Positions 16,719-25,997 of a stretch of 52,221 nucleotides of DNA are shown here, piece after piece. How positions within the stretch are numbered: the first letter of the stretch is position 1; every line of letters begins with the position of its first letter. The notes beneath the pieces were generated by a model, which did no database searches, was not told where the DNA came from, and saw only the letters and a program-made list of their open reading frames with translations. A program made the translations under genes and the position numbers. This DNA comes from CAZNUM01 sp046861615 (lineage in GTDB: Bacteria > Fidelibacterota > Marinisomatia > Marinisomatales > TCS55), in the NCBI GenBank assembly GCA_046861615.1, contig JBHHUS010000005.1:1-52221 (forward strand), given 5' to 3'.

Positions 16719-19364
16719 TTAAGCGCCGATCCAGTAGGTAATTTTTATTTCAAATACGTTATCGGTCTTTGCTTTTAACAGCTTACCCAGGTCGCGATTC
16801 AATTTAAACTGTCCGGGATGGTCAAAATTATTTCCATTCCGGGTCCACACTAAATAAAGGGTTGAACCAGGGTGAAATTCCCAGCGGAGAACGGCATTTC
16901 CCACCAGGGCCTTATAATTAAAATCCTGGTTCGAGATTTCAAAAGCATCTTGGTCATCACCCCCCGTGGGATCGATGAAATAACCGGATTCAGTTTCCTG
17001 GATGGTCGAGCCTTCTTCACCGTACACCAGAAAATCATAGCTCCGGGGGCGTTTAAATTCTTTAAACCGGGAGTATTTCCCCACGGCAATGAATGGCTGG
17101 AAATAAGCCTGTAGAGTTAAAGTAGGAGTAAAGGTATAGTCCACCCTGATATCGGCTGACAGTGTCTGCTGATCCAATTGCGCCATCACATAGCGCTTTC
17201 CGTACATGGAAGTGGCTCCCGGATCTTCAATCTGGGTCACGTATTGGGCAATGGTCATATTTTCACGATAATTGGGGTTGAATTCCAGATTCAGACGGGT
17301 ACCGATCTTGACTGAAATCCAGCTGTAAACCGACCAGCCATTACTGCCATCGGCGCTGTTGCTGCCATTCCCGCCCCCGCCAAATACAATATCTTTCCGG
17401 CCATCAGAATTGAACCCGAAATTATAAAAACTGCCGGAAGGCGATTCCACCAGAGGACCGCCCCGTAAATGACGGGCACTTAAAGTGGTTGGTCCCCAAC
17501 CGCTGAAGAAATTTACATTCCAATAGTTGAGAAACTGCGCCCAGCCAAAAACAAATATCATTTCGCTGGTTTTAATACCCCCGAAGTTATGATTCGTAAC
17601 ATAGGCCGTATTCAAAGTTAACCGCCGGAATATTTCCCCGGGATCATACCACTCATACCCTAATACGATATGGTTGTTAATGACATCAGTCCCAAAATTC
17701 AAACCAAGATCGTTACTTTCAAATCCCGGAGTAATCACCCCCAGCGCAGTATTAAACCTCCAGTGACCTTTTTCCTTGTTCAGCATTACCCGACCGGCCA
17801 TACCATTCAGTACGGTTAGATTGCTGTCCACTTCCACATGGTCTGCATCCGGCCGTTGAAAATAGTGGCTTGAATTCTCCTGCAGGCTCAGCATTCGGTT
17901 TTTGGATCCACTTACCTGAGTACCGCCGATCCAACCGGCAATGACCCACTCCCGATCCTGGTTGAAAAAGGTCCAGCCATCCAACCCGATAGCCAGTGCA
18001 TCATCGGAAAGTGAACTTCTCAGGCTGCGATCCTTAAAATTCCGCTTGACCGCCGTGCCCAGACCACCTAATCCCTGGAGTCCTTTGTTAAATTCTTTTT
18101 GTATCCGCAGCAGGTTATAGTAAGTAAGTGGTTCCACTTCCTGTTTATGGATTTCACCGGAATTATTAACCCGGGTAAACTCCCGGTTGGTTACGACCGA
18201 TAAACCGCCCAGGGACCAGTCTCCTTTCAGTTTGCCACTGATCTTGGCCGCTCCCAGAATCCTGGTTGCCGAAGGCGTATCTACCCATTCTCCGGAAGCA
18301 GATCCCTGGGGAGGCCGACCGATCCGACGGCTGTAAAAGAAATCCGGCTCCCCGAAATTGAATCCCCAGCGATTGGAAGGTCCGCCGGTACCAAACGAAA
18401 AAATACTGGAGCCCTCCACAAAAAAGGGCCGCTTTTCTTCGTAATAAGTCTCATAAGCCGATAGATTAATGGTAGAGGGATCCACCTCTACCTGTCCAAA
18501 ATCAGGATTAATAGTGGCATCCACTGTCAGGTCATTTCCAATCCCCAATTTTACATCGGTACCGATCCCCAGTTTGCTGTCCTTCCCCTTAAAAAAAGGA
18601 TTATCTTCTAATGAAGGCAGCAAACTATAACCGGAGGTAAGGTAAGGAGTAAATTCAATCCGTTGCGGTGGGGTGATATTTTTTATTCCCCGGAGAACAG
18701 CGAACCGGGAGACAAAACCGCTTTCCCCCCGGGGAGTGTAAATGAACGCGGATACCTCATTCCTGCGTTGAAGGTAGCGTCTAAAATTAATTCCCCAGGT
18801 ATATTCCTTCAGTTTATTAAAACGAAGCTGGGAAAACGGAATTTTCATTTCAACCGTCCAGCCCTGGTCATCAATCCGTGTTTTCATTTCCCAGATCCCA
18901 TCCCAGGTATCATCGAACCAGCTGTCATTAGAAATCGTCCCGTCCTGAATTGCTCCAACGGGATTGACAACAAAGAAAAAACCGGAACGCAGATCATGAT
19001 AGGAATCAACTCCAACAGCAAACAGATCGGAGTTGGCATCTTCATCCCGCCGGACCATGCGCTTAACGATCGAATCCGGCTTGCTGTCCCAGAGCCGGGC
19101 GCCAATATACAAAGCTGAATTGTCGTAAGCCACCCAGACATCGGTCTTCTCAGTGACCGGTTCACCATTATCCGGTTCATCCTGAATAAACTGCTGATTG
19201 GGTGGGGTTGAATAGAGCGCTTCGTTCAATTTACCGTCAATTTTCAGGGGAACTGCCAGGCGTTGAGCCACTATCTCCCTGGAAATATCATTTTCTGCGT
19301 CCAGGCTCTGGTTATTGCAGAGTATCAGGGCGGGAGGAAAAAACAAAAGCCAAATCTTTTTCAC
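16719..19364 (-). CDS. DUF5916 outer-membrane beta-barrel protein with CBM9-like domain
   Basis: An 881-residue exported protein. A hydrophobic signal (about 1-20) is followed by a CBM9-like beta-sandwich (about 38-230, with LKIDGKLNEALY and VWVAYDNSALYIGARLWD). The rest, rich in aromatic-alternating strands such as FNPNYRENM and YTFTPTLTLQAYFQPF, looks like a DUF5916 barrel. Members are common in Bacteroidota and relatives and usually annotated as hypothetical; the substrate is unknown. The start is GTG at 19364 with a GGAG site 5 bases before it. It is a single-gene unit, divergent from the YceI gene. Confidence 0.85.
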   Translation of the reverse strand: MKKIWLLFFPPALILCNNQSLDAENDISREIVAQRLAVPLKIDGKLNEALYSTPPNQQFIQDEPDNGEPVTEKTDVWVAYDNSALYIGARLWDSKPDSIVKRMVRRDEDANSDLFAVGVDSYHDLRSGFFFVVNPVGAIQDGTISNDSWFDDTWDGIWEMKTRIDDQGWTVEMKIPFSQLRFNKLKEYTWGINFRRYLQRRNEVSAFIYTPRGESGFVSRFAVLRGIKNITPPQRIEFTPYLTSGYSLLPSLEDNPFFKGKDSKLGIGTDVKLGIGNDLTVDATINPDFGQVEVDPSTINLSAYETYYEEKRPFFVEGSSIFSFGTGGPSNRWGFNFGEPDFFYSRRIGRPPQGSASGEWVDTPSATRILGAAKISGKLKGDWSLGGLSVVTNREFTRVNNSGEIHKQEVEPLTYYNLLRIQKEFNKGLQGLGGLGTAVKRNFKDRSLRSSLSDDALAIGLDGWTFFNQDREWVIAGWIGGTQVSGSKNRMLSLQENSSHYFQRPDADHVEVDSNLTVLNGMAGRVMLNKEKGHWRFNTALGVITPGFESNDLGLNFGTDVINNHIVLGYEWYDPGEIFRRLTLNTAYVTNHNFGGIKTSEMIFVFGWAQFLNYWNVNFFSGWGPTTLSARHLRGGPLVESPSGSFYNFGFNSDGRKDIVFGGGGNGSNSADGSNGWSVYSWISVKIGTRLNLEFNPNYRENMTIAQYVTQIEDPGATSMYGKRYVMAQLDQQTLSADIRVDYTFTPTLTLQAYFQPFIAVGKYSRFKEFKRPRSYDFLVYGEEGSTIQETESGYFIDPTGGDDQDAFEISNQDFNYKALVGNAVLRWEFHPGSTLYLVWTRNGNNFDHPGQFKLNRDLGKLLKAKTDNVFEIKITYWIGA

Positions 19365-19440
19365 AATTGCTCCGGTATCATGATTATGGAAAATAATACA
19401 TCAGTCGATTCTCTTCTTCGACCAATAATCAGAAAAAAAG

Positions 19441-19470
19441 TTGTCAAACTCATTTTCGCACCCCTTATAA
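19441..19470 (+). promoter_or_regulatory. Candidate promoter in the gap before the YceI gene
   Basis: TTGTCA at 19441-19446, an 18-base spacer and TTATAA at 19465-19470. It lies within the 297-base divergent gap 19365-19661. The same gap holds a small inverted repeat GTCAC/GTGAC at 19535-19548 that could be an operator. Otherwise I see nothing in the gap. The implied leader of about 185 bases is long, so another promoter may exist. Confidence 0.3.
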
Positions 19471-19661
19471 GCCTGTCAGCTACTTTTTATTTAAGCGGAA
19501 ATTACATTTTTTCCCCTACCCCGAACAGGTTTTAGTCACGGTGGTGACAGATTAGCCGAAGAAAAGTTCTTATTATTGGTTATCGATTTAGACCGCATCG
19601 GTTCTATTTTAAAACCTGTTAATGGACTGATGAATAAAATAATTAACAAAGAGGAAAACAG

Positions 19662-20201
19662 ATGAAATTAAAAACAATTGCGATCACCAGTCTCCTGCTG
19701 CCGGCGCTGGTAGTCGGCGCCCTGGTCATGAGTCAGTCAAACGGAACGCTCAGCGGCGAAGGGCATGCCCGGACCCATGATTTCCCCGTCATTGCACAAA
19801 CATTCGATATCAATATTTCCGACCAAAATGAAACCGGCAACCGGACGATTACAGTAACGGTCCCGGTGAAAGATATCACTACCACGATCGGAATGCGGAA
19901 TATGCACATGCGTACCAGTATGTTTGATGTGAAAAACTACCCGGATATCACCTTTTCCGCCAACTTTAATTATCCGCTCCATGCGGGTAATTATGTCTTA
20001 GACGGCGCGTTAACGATTAATGGCGTCGAAAAACCACACTCATTAAAAGTCAAACTGGTAAATGAGGACGGTGCCTTGAAAGCCACTGGTTCAACCAAAA
20101 TTACGCTCTCCGATTATGACCTTCCTATGCCGGGGATGGGTCCCATGAAAGTCCTGGACCATGTGGAAATGACTTTTGATGTTAACGTACCCCGTTCCTG
20201 A
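19662..20201 (+). CDS. YceI-family exported lipid-binding-type protein
   Basis: A 179-residue protein with a signal peptide (about 1-24). It has the YceI pattern: HARTHDFPVIAQTFDINI in the first strands, RNMHMRTSMFDVKNYPDITFSA in the centre and a repeated-strand C-terminal half ending VEMTFDVNVPRS. YceI proteins are 8-stranded lipocalin-like barrels that bind isoprenoid-type lipids in the periplasm. The ATG follows a GAGGAAAAC segment, a good ribosome site. It is a single gene; the region after it contains stacked hairpins. The ligand is unknown. Confidence 0.92.
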   Translation: MKLKTIAITSLLLPALVVGALVMSQSNGTLSGEGHARTHDFPVIAQTFDINISDQNETGNRTITVTVPVKDITTTIGMRNMHMRTSMFDVKNYPDITFSANFNYPLHAGNYVLDGALTINGVEKPHSLKVKLVNEDGALKATGSTKITLSDYDLPMPGMGPMKVLDHVEMTFDVNVPRS

Positions 20202-20254
20202 GTTACGATCTTAAAACAAGCGATTTTACTGCTGATCCGATTTCATTTATAACA

Positions 20255-20358
20255 TCCTGATAGTAGAGGATCAGGAATACGATGCACAAAAAGTACTCAT
20301 GGGGTGCATCGAAACAATAGTATCGGCATCCAGTACCGAGGGGGCTGTTGTTTTTTAT
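20255..20358 (+). other. Cluster of hairpins after the YceI gene, last one terminator-like
   Basis: Three inverted repeats follow one another: TCCTGAT/ATCAGGA (20255-20276), GATGCAC/GTGCATC (20281-20310), and a larger AACAATAG/CTGTTGTT stem with an inner TCGG/CCGA pair that runs into a T-tract near 20350. The last could terminate plus-strand transcription of the YceI gene. The whole could also be a small structured RNA. No open reading frame explains it. Confidence 0.45.
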
Positions 20359-20388
20359 AAGCAATCTTTCAGTTTTAGCGGTGCATAA

Positions 20389-20739
20389 TCATTCGTCCCA
20401 CTCGTACCCGGTGACCCGCCGCTGTTGCTGGTTAAAAACAATCGCATTGTAGTCCTTTAATTCGGGGATATAGTAGTACAGGACATAATATGGTTCTTCA
20501 TCGCTGACCCAAACCGAATCGGGGTAACCCAGTAGCTCTAGCACTTCAGTTTCATCGGGTTTGGATTTCAGGAATTCCCAGATATCATATTCTGTCAGCA
20601 AATCCCGTTCTAACAGGGATGGTTCCAAAGGAGCTACCTGATTCCCCTTAACCGGCGGTGGTTTGAATGGCTCAACCGGTGAAGGGGGCGGAACACAGGC
20701 AACAACGAATACCAACAGAAATAAAATGTATTTTTTCAT
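20389..20739 (-). CDS. Small lipoprotein of unknown function
   Basis: A 116-residue protein with a lipoprotein signal: MKKYILFLLVFVVAC, lipobox VVAC with Cys15 as the lipidated residue. A proline-rich linker (about 16-40, PPPSPVEPFKPPP) leads to a small acidic domain, about 45-116. The segment ELLGYPDSVWVSDEEPYYVLYYY recalls the BamE/OmlA-like pattern LGxPd...w.Y, so a BamE-like fold is possible. The family was not recognised. It is divergent from the LOG gene and stands alone. Confidence 0.75.
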   Translation of the reverse strand: MKKYILFLLVFVVACVPPPSPVEPFKPPPVKGNQVAPLEPSLLERDLLTEYDIWEFLKSKPDETEVLELLGYPDSVWVSDEEPYYVLYYYIPELKDYNAIVFNQQQRRVTGYEWDE

Positions 20740-20853
20740 GGCTGTTAATATACATTCAAATTATACTCCTCCAATTAAATTACCAGGAACACTTTTCCTG
20801 TTCAGCATTTACCAAAAGACAATTAACTTCCGGCTTTTGAAAGGCAATGATTT

Positions 20854-21663
20854 ATGACAACAAAGAATAAAGACCGTTTTTATTTCAATACGGATTTTTT
20901 AGCCAGTCCGGATGCCCGGTCAATCCGTATTTTATCCGAATATTTTGGTCCTTTACAGCGGTTGCGACGCAAAAAAATCCAGGATACAATTGTATTTTTC
21001 GGTTCAGCCCGGATTCATTCCCGGGAAGCCGCCCGGGCGGCATTAGACAAGGTTGAACCCGGATTTGACAAAGCCCAACACCGGGCGCTTGAGCGTAACC
21101 TGGAAATGAGTCGCTACTACGAAGCGGCCCGGGAACTGGCGTTTAAACTGACCCGTTGGAGCAAAGGTTTAAAGAACAGACAAAAACGGTTTATTATTAC
21201 CTCCGGCGGGGGGCCGGGAATCATGGAGGCGGCCAACCGGGGCGCTAAAGAGGCCAAAGGGTTGGCAGTGGGTTTAAGCATTACCCTACCCAACGAACAG
21301 CACGGGAATAAATGGATTTCCAATGACCTAGAAATCAATTTTCACTATTTTTTCATGCGCAAGTTCTGGTTCCTTTATCAGGCCAAGGCGCTGGTGGTCT
21401 GGCCAGGCGGTTTTGGCACCCTGGATGAAATGATGGAAGTGCTCACTCTGATCCAGACTAAAAAAATAAAAAAGAAAATTCCGGTGGTGTTGTATGATTC
21501 AGAATTCTGGAATCAGGCGGTGAACTGGGATTTCCTGGTGGACCGGGGCGTCATTGCCGAACCTGATTTAGAGCTGTTCCACATTTCGGACAACGTGGAG
21601 GAGGCCTATTCCTATCTCATCGAAAACATTACCAAAGCTCATTTGAAGGGGCCTAATTTCTAA
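20854..21663 (+). CDS. LOG-family protein (TIGR00730-like nucleotide hydrolase)
   Basis: A 269-residue Rossmann-fold protein of the LOG ('lysine decarboxylase-like') family. It carries GGGPGIMEAANRGA and PGGFGTLDEMMEVL, which correspond to the family motifs GGxxGxMxA and PGGxGTxxE. Characterised members remove the base from nucleoside 5'-monophosphates, including cytokinin ribotides. An N-terminal extension of about 60 residues precedes the core, as in longer bacterial members. The true physiological substrate is not evident. The ATG at 20854 has only a weak AAGG site. Confidence 0.9.
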   Translation: MTTKNKDRFYFNTDFLASPDARSIRILSEYFGPLQRLRRKKIQDTIVFFGSARIHSREAARAALDKVEPGFDKAQHRALERNLEMSRYYEAARELAFKLTRWSKGLKNRQKRFIITSGGGPGIMEAANRGAKEAKGLAVGLSITLPNEQHGNKWISNDLEINFHYFFMRKFWFLYQAKALVVWPGGFGTLDEMMEVLTLIQTKKIKKKIPVVLYDSEFWNQAVNWDFLVDRGVIAEPDLELFHISDNVEEAYSYLIENITKAHLKGPNF

Positions 21664-21673
21664 CAACGCGACC

Positions 21674-24673
21674 ATGGTCAAACTACTTAAACTGGGACCC
21701 GGCCTTTTTTTATCATTCCTGTTATCACAGACGGCCCCACCTAAGGACCTGCACGTCAATCCGCCCCGCACCTGGGCATTGACCAACTGTATTGTCCACA
21801 CCAGCCCCGATGAAATAATCGCTGACGGAACGATTATTCTGAGAAATGGGGTTATTGAGGCGGTTGGCAAGTCGATTCCGATTCCGCCGGAAGCCACGGA
21901 GATTGATCTGGCCGGAAAGCATGTGTACGCCGGATTCCTGGAAAGCTGGTTCGATGTAAAAACCACTGCCAAAGACAGTTCACTCCGGGATAACTGGAAT
22001 TCGAATATGCGCGCTTACATTCAGGCCATCGACCAGTTTAAGCCCAAGAAAAAGACCCTGGAAGAACTGCGTGCCCTGGGATTCACCACAGCTCATATTG
22101 CTCCCCAATCCGGGATTTTCGAAGGACAATCAGCTTTGATCCAGCTCTCGGGGATACCCCAGTTACTGAATCCCACTGTGGGGCAGGTAATTGATTTCCA
22201 TTACGGCGGCTGGGGCGCCAAAGAATATCCCACTTCCCTCCTAGGGGCGATTGCCTTTATCCGTCAGGGACTCTATGATGCCCAGTGGTACGGAAAAGCA
22301 CGGACAATTTTAGCCAAGCATCCGGAAGGCAATGAACCCATTCAGGAAGACCGTTCCCTGGAAGCATTGTATGCCGCTTTCCACTCCCGCCAGCCTTTCA
22401 TTTTCCGCACCCGGGATGAACTGTCCAGCCTGCGAGCGGAAAAAATAGCGGCAGAGTTCGACCTTAACCTCTGGCTGAAGGGGAACGGGTACGAATACCG
22501 CCGCCTAACTGAAATTGCGGATTTGGACCCTTTTATTATTCTCCCCCTGAATTTCCCTGGCAAACCGGAGGTAGCCGACCCCTACCAGGCTTTGCAGTAC
22601 ACCACCGCACAACTGAAACACTGGGACCTGGCCCCGGATAACCCGCAGAAACTCCTTCGGGCCGGTCTCACTTTTTCAATCACCAGCAGTGAATTGAAGG
22701 ACCGGAAACAGTTCCGAAAAAATCTGATCAAAATTATAAAACGGGGTTTCCCGAAAAAAACCGCCCTGGCGGCGCTCACCACTATCCCGGCTGAAAAATT
22801 TGGTGTTGGGGACCAATTGGGAAAAATTGAACCGGGTTACCTGGCGAATCTGACGGTTGTGGAGGGCGATTATTTTGAAGGCCGGGAGCCGGTCCGGTCG
22901 GTCTGGATTAACGGCGACGAATACCCGGTTGAACCGGAACCAATGGCTCACATCGCCGGAAAGTGGACACTAAAGGAAAACAACCGAACCTGGAATCTGG
23001 AATTCAAAGCTAAGCAGAACCAGTTAAGTGGAAAACTAGGAATTGATAGTCTAACGTTCACGCTTGAAAACATTACGCTGGAACAGGACCGCCTTTCCTG
23101 GTCCGTAGAAACAGATTCGGTCCTCCAGAGTGGAGTAACGCGGTTCACCGGAACGGTAAACAAGCGTGAGGCTTCCGGCCAAATGATAATTCCCGATGGC
23201 ACAATTTCAACCTGGCGAGCCACCCAGGATTCTGTTTACCGGGATTCCACTGAAGAATTAATTCCTGAAAAACCGAGTGATTTAACCGTCTTTTACCCTG
23301 AGGGCGCCTTTGGAATGGAAAAACCACCCAACCGGCCCCACCTGGTTCTGGTGAACGACGGCACAATCTGGACCTGCGGACCCCAGGGAATTCTGAAGGG
23401 GTGGGATATTCTGTTTCAGGATGGAAAAGTGAAAAAAATTGCCCGGAACATCTCTATTCCCCGGGGCAATGCGCTGGTCATTGACGGACGCGGAAAGCAT
23501 ATTACTCCCGGTATTATTGATGCCCACAGCCACATGGCCGGCGCTTCGATTAACGAAGGTTTTGAAAGTGTCACTGCCGAAGTCCGCATGGAGGATGTGA
23601 TCGATGCGGACGCCGTCTCCCTCTATCGTGGACTGGCGGGCGGTTTGACGGTGGTTAACTTACTCCACGGATCAGCCAACTCCGTAGGGGGCCAGACCGT
23701 CATTCTCAGACTGCGCTGGGGCTCTGACCCCCGAGGACTGATTTTCAAAGGGGCTCCCCCAGGAATTAAACTGGCCCTGGGGGAAAACGTTAAACGGTCC
23801 AACTGGAACGACCCGACCAATCGCTATCCTAAAACAAGAATGGGTGTGGAACAGGTGATTCGTGACGCCTTCCAGGCCGCTGTGGATTACCGCAATAAAT
23901 GGCGGATTTACAACAAAAACAGTTCCCTGCAACGAACAGCGGTTCCCCCCCGGCGGAACCTGGAACTGGATGCCCTGGTGGAAATCCTGGAAGGAAAACG
24001 GGAAGTGAATGTCCATTCCTACCGCCAGGATGAAATCCTCATGATGACCCGCATTGCGGAAGATTTTGGTTTTAAAGTCGGTATTTTTCAACACGTGCTG
24101 GAGGGTTATAAGGTAGCCGAAAGAATTCAGGAACACGGCGCCGGCGCTTCCACTTTTTCAGACTGGTGGGCTTATAAATATGAAGTTATCGATGCCATTC
24201 CTTTCAATGGCGCGCTGATGCACAGGATCGGGGTAAACGTCTCGTTTAATTCTGATAGTGACGAACTGGCTCGAAGGCTGAACCTGGAGGCGGCTAAAGC
24301 GGTAAAATACGGCAATCTATCGGAAGAAGAAGCGCTGAAACTAGTCACTATTAATCCCGCCCGACAGTTAGGAATTGACAAGTGGGTCGGCTCCCTGGAA
24401 GCTAGAAAAAACGCCAATTTCGTGATCTGGAGTGGTAACCCCCTCTCAACCTATTCTATTTGTGAACAGACCTGGATTGAAGGACGCCGGTATTTTTCCC
24501 TGGAACAGGACCGCTACTACCGGCAACGGGATGCAAAATTACGCCGGGAGCTGATTCAAAAAATTCTGAAATCAAACGATGACGGAAACCCGCCCATGAA
24601 ACCAGAGGGACCGGAAAAAGGATTTTACTCCTGTTCGGTTGATGAAACCGGAGGGGATGAAGTAAATGATTAG
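21674..24673 (+). CDS. Tandem amidohydrolase, inactive-looking N-half and active-looking C-half
   Basis: A 999-residue exported protein with a hydrophobic signal (about 1-18). It contains two amidohydrolase/imidazolonepropionase-like modules. In the first (about 30-430) the metal motif HxH after GKHVYAGF is missing (it reads LESWF). The second (about 555-960) has DAHSHMAG with His618 and His620, and later HSYRQDE, FQHVLEGYK and FNSDSDE, which supply plausible metal ligands. An insert (about 425-545) separates them. Family members are metal hydrolases for cyclic amides or peptides; the substrate is not known. It overlaps the next gene by 8 bases. The ATG at 21674 lacks a nearby Shine-Dalgarno sequence. 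Confidence 0.88.
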   Translation: MVKLLKLGPGLFLSFLLSQTAPPKDLHVNPPRTWALTNCIVHTSPDEIIADGTIILRNGVIEAVGKSIPIPPEATEIDLAGKHVYAGFLESWFDVKTTAKDSSLRDNWNSNMRAYIQAIDQFKPKKKTLEELRALGFTTAHIAPQSGIFEGQSALIQLSGIPQLLNPTVGQVIDFHYGGWGAKEYPTSLLGAIAFIRQGLYDAQWYGKARTILAKHPEGNEPIQEDRSLEALYAAFHSRQPFIFRTRDELSSLRAEKIAAEFDLNLWLKGNGYEYRRLTEIADLDPFIILPLNFPGKPEVADPYQALQYTTAQLKHWDLAPDNPQKLLRAGLTFSITSSELKDRKQFRKNLIKIIKRGFPKKTALAALTTIPAEKFGVGDQLGKIEPGYLANLTVVEGDYFEGREPVRSVWINGDEYPVEPEPMAHIAGKWTLKENNRTWNLEFKAKQNQLSGKLGIDSLTFTLENITLEQDRLSWSVETDSVLQSGVTRFTGTVNKREASGQMIIPDGTISTWRATQDSVYRDSTEELIPEKPSDLTVFYPEGAFGMEKPPNRPHLVLVNDGTIWTCGPQGILKGWDILFQDGKVKKIARNISIPRGNALVIDGRGKHITPGIIDAHSHMAGASINEGFESVTAEVRMEDVIDADAVSLYRGLAGGLTVVNLLHGSANSVGGQTVILRLRWGSDPRGLIFKGAPPGIKLALGENVKRSNWNDPTNRYPKTRMGVEQVIRDAFQAAVDYRNKWRIYNKNSSLQRTAVPPRRNLELDALVEILEGKREVNVHSYRQDEILMMTRIAEDFGFKVGIFQHVLEGYKVAERIQEHGAGASTFSDWWAYKYEVIDAIPFNGALMHRIGVNVSFNSDSDELARRLNLEAAKAVKYGNLSEEEALKLVTINPARQLGIDKWVGSLEARKNANFVIWSGNPLSTYSICEQTWIEGRRYFSLEQDRYYRQRDAKLRRELIQKILKSNDDGNPPMKPEGPEKGFYSCSVDETGGDEVND

Positions 24674-25997
24674 AATTCTCCCCGACGTTTTATTAATATT
24701 TTTTGTATCCATAATTTCGGCTTCCGATCCAATCCCGGCGCCGGTTCAGGATCATCCCATACTGCTTAAAAACGGCGTCATTCATACCGTCGGCGACACC
24801 ACGCTCCCCAGCGGTGCAATCCTATTCGAAAACGGGAAAATCACTGCCATTAAGAAGATGATTATACCTCCGGGGAATGCGGAAGTAATCGACCTGGAAG
24901 GAAAACATGTTTATCCGGGCTTTATCAGTTCGGTGACCTCCATTGGCCTGATGGAGATTGGAGCGGTAAAAGCAACGGTTGATTTTGCGGAACGCGGTCG
25001 CCTGAATCCAAACGTAAGAGCCAACGTCAGCTACAACCCCGACTCGGAAATTATACCCGTGACCCGCTCTAACGGGGTGCTACTGGCCAACGCAACACCT
25101 GCTTCCGGATTAATTTCCGGACAGTCATCCCTGATGATGCTGGATGGCTGGACTTGGGAGAATGCCACTTTAAAACACCCCACGGGACTTCATATTAATT
25201 GGCCGAAAATGACCCTGAATTTGAATCCCAAGGCTAAGAAATCCCTGAAAAAGCAGAAGCAGGAACGGCAGCAACAACTTCAGGACCTGGATGACTTTTT
25301 TGACCAGGTACGGGCTTACGCCAAACTGCGGGAGATCAATCCAAAAAATACACTCCATCAGCAGGACCAGGATCTGCGGTTGGAAGGTATGCTTCCTTTC
25401 CTCCGGCGGGAAAGCCCCATATTTGTCCATGCCAATGAAATTCGCCAGATTGAAGCAGCCATCCACTGGGCCAAACGGCAAAAAGTGAATATTATTATCA
25501 TTGGCGGCCGGGATGCCTGGAGAACTACCGACCTGTTAAAAAAGAACCAAATTCCGGTTATCTATGAAAGTGTGTTATCTTTGCCTTACCGCCGTTATGA
25601 AGATTATGACCAGACTTTTAAAACACCGGCGCGATTGTATCAGGCCGGGGTTCAGTTTTGTATCGCCGCTTCCGGCGCCTCCTTCGAAACTCCCCATCAA
25701 CGAAATCTACCCTACCATGCTGCCATGGCGGCCGCTTATGGTCTGCCCAAAGAGGTGGCGTTGAAATCGATTACCCTGTTCCCCGCAGAAATATTAGGCG
25801 TTGCCGATCAGATCGGATCACTGGCTGTAGGGAAAGACGCCACCCTGTTCATTACCGACGGTGATCCGCTGGACGCCCGGACACACGTGGAACAAGCTTT
25901 TATTCAGGGTAAGAAGATTGATATGCGGGACCGGCATAAAATCCTGTACCAAAAGTATCAAGAAAAATACCGTCAGTTAGGTTTATTAAAAGACTGA
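24666..25997 (+). CDS. Amidohydrolase-like protein lacking the HxH metal motif
   Basis: A 443-residue exported protein with a signal peptide (about 1-20), translated from an ATG that overlaps the end of the preceding gene by 8 bases. The composite beta domain (LLKNGVIHTVGD) and the end region (LFPAEILGVADQIGSLAVGKDATLFITDGDPLD) are those of imidazolonepropionase-like amidohydrolases. The expected DxHxH after VYPGF reads ISSVTS, so no canonical metal site is formed. It resembles the N-terminal half of its neighbour (NPNVRA/NSNMRA, SGQSSL/EGQSAL). Likely a non-catalytic subunit or pseudoenzyme that pairs with the active domain. Its 3' end overlaps the convergent gene by 25 bases. Confidence 0.85.
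   Translation: MIRILPDVLLIFFVSIISASDPIPAPVQDHPILLKNGVIHTVGDTTLPSGAILFENGKITAIKKMIIPPGNAEVIDLEGKHVYPGFISSVTSIGLMEIGAVKATVDFAERGRLNPNVRANVSYNPDSEIIPVTRSNGVLLANATPASGLISGQSSLMMLDGWTWENATLKHPTGLHINWPKMTLNLNPKAKKSLKKQKQERQQQLQDLDDFFDQVRAYAKLREINPKNTLHQQDQDLRLEGMLPFLRRESPIFVHANEIRQIEAAIHWAKRQKVNIIIIGGRDAWRTTDLLKKNQIPVIYESVLSLPYRRYEDYDQTFKTPARLYQAGVQFCIAASGASFETPHQRNLPYHAAMAAAYGLPKEVALKSITLFPAEILGVADQIGSLAVGKDATLFITDGDPLDARTHVEQAFIQGKKIDMRDRHKILYQKYQEKYRQLGLLKD

Noticed and set aside
19535..19548. GTCAC/GTGAC inverted repeat as a separate operator feature
   Set aside because: Five-base arms are short enough to occur by chance; mentioned only within the promoter entry.
24600..24700. A frameshift splitting one large amidohydrolase into two genes
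   Set aside because: The second protein has its own ATG, a signal peptide and a full N-terminal domain, and the 8-base overlap is a normal operon junction.
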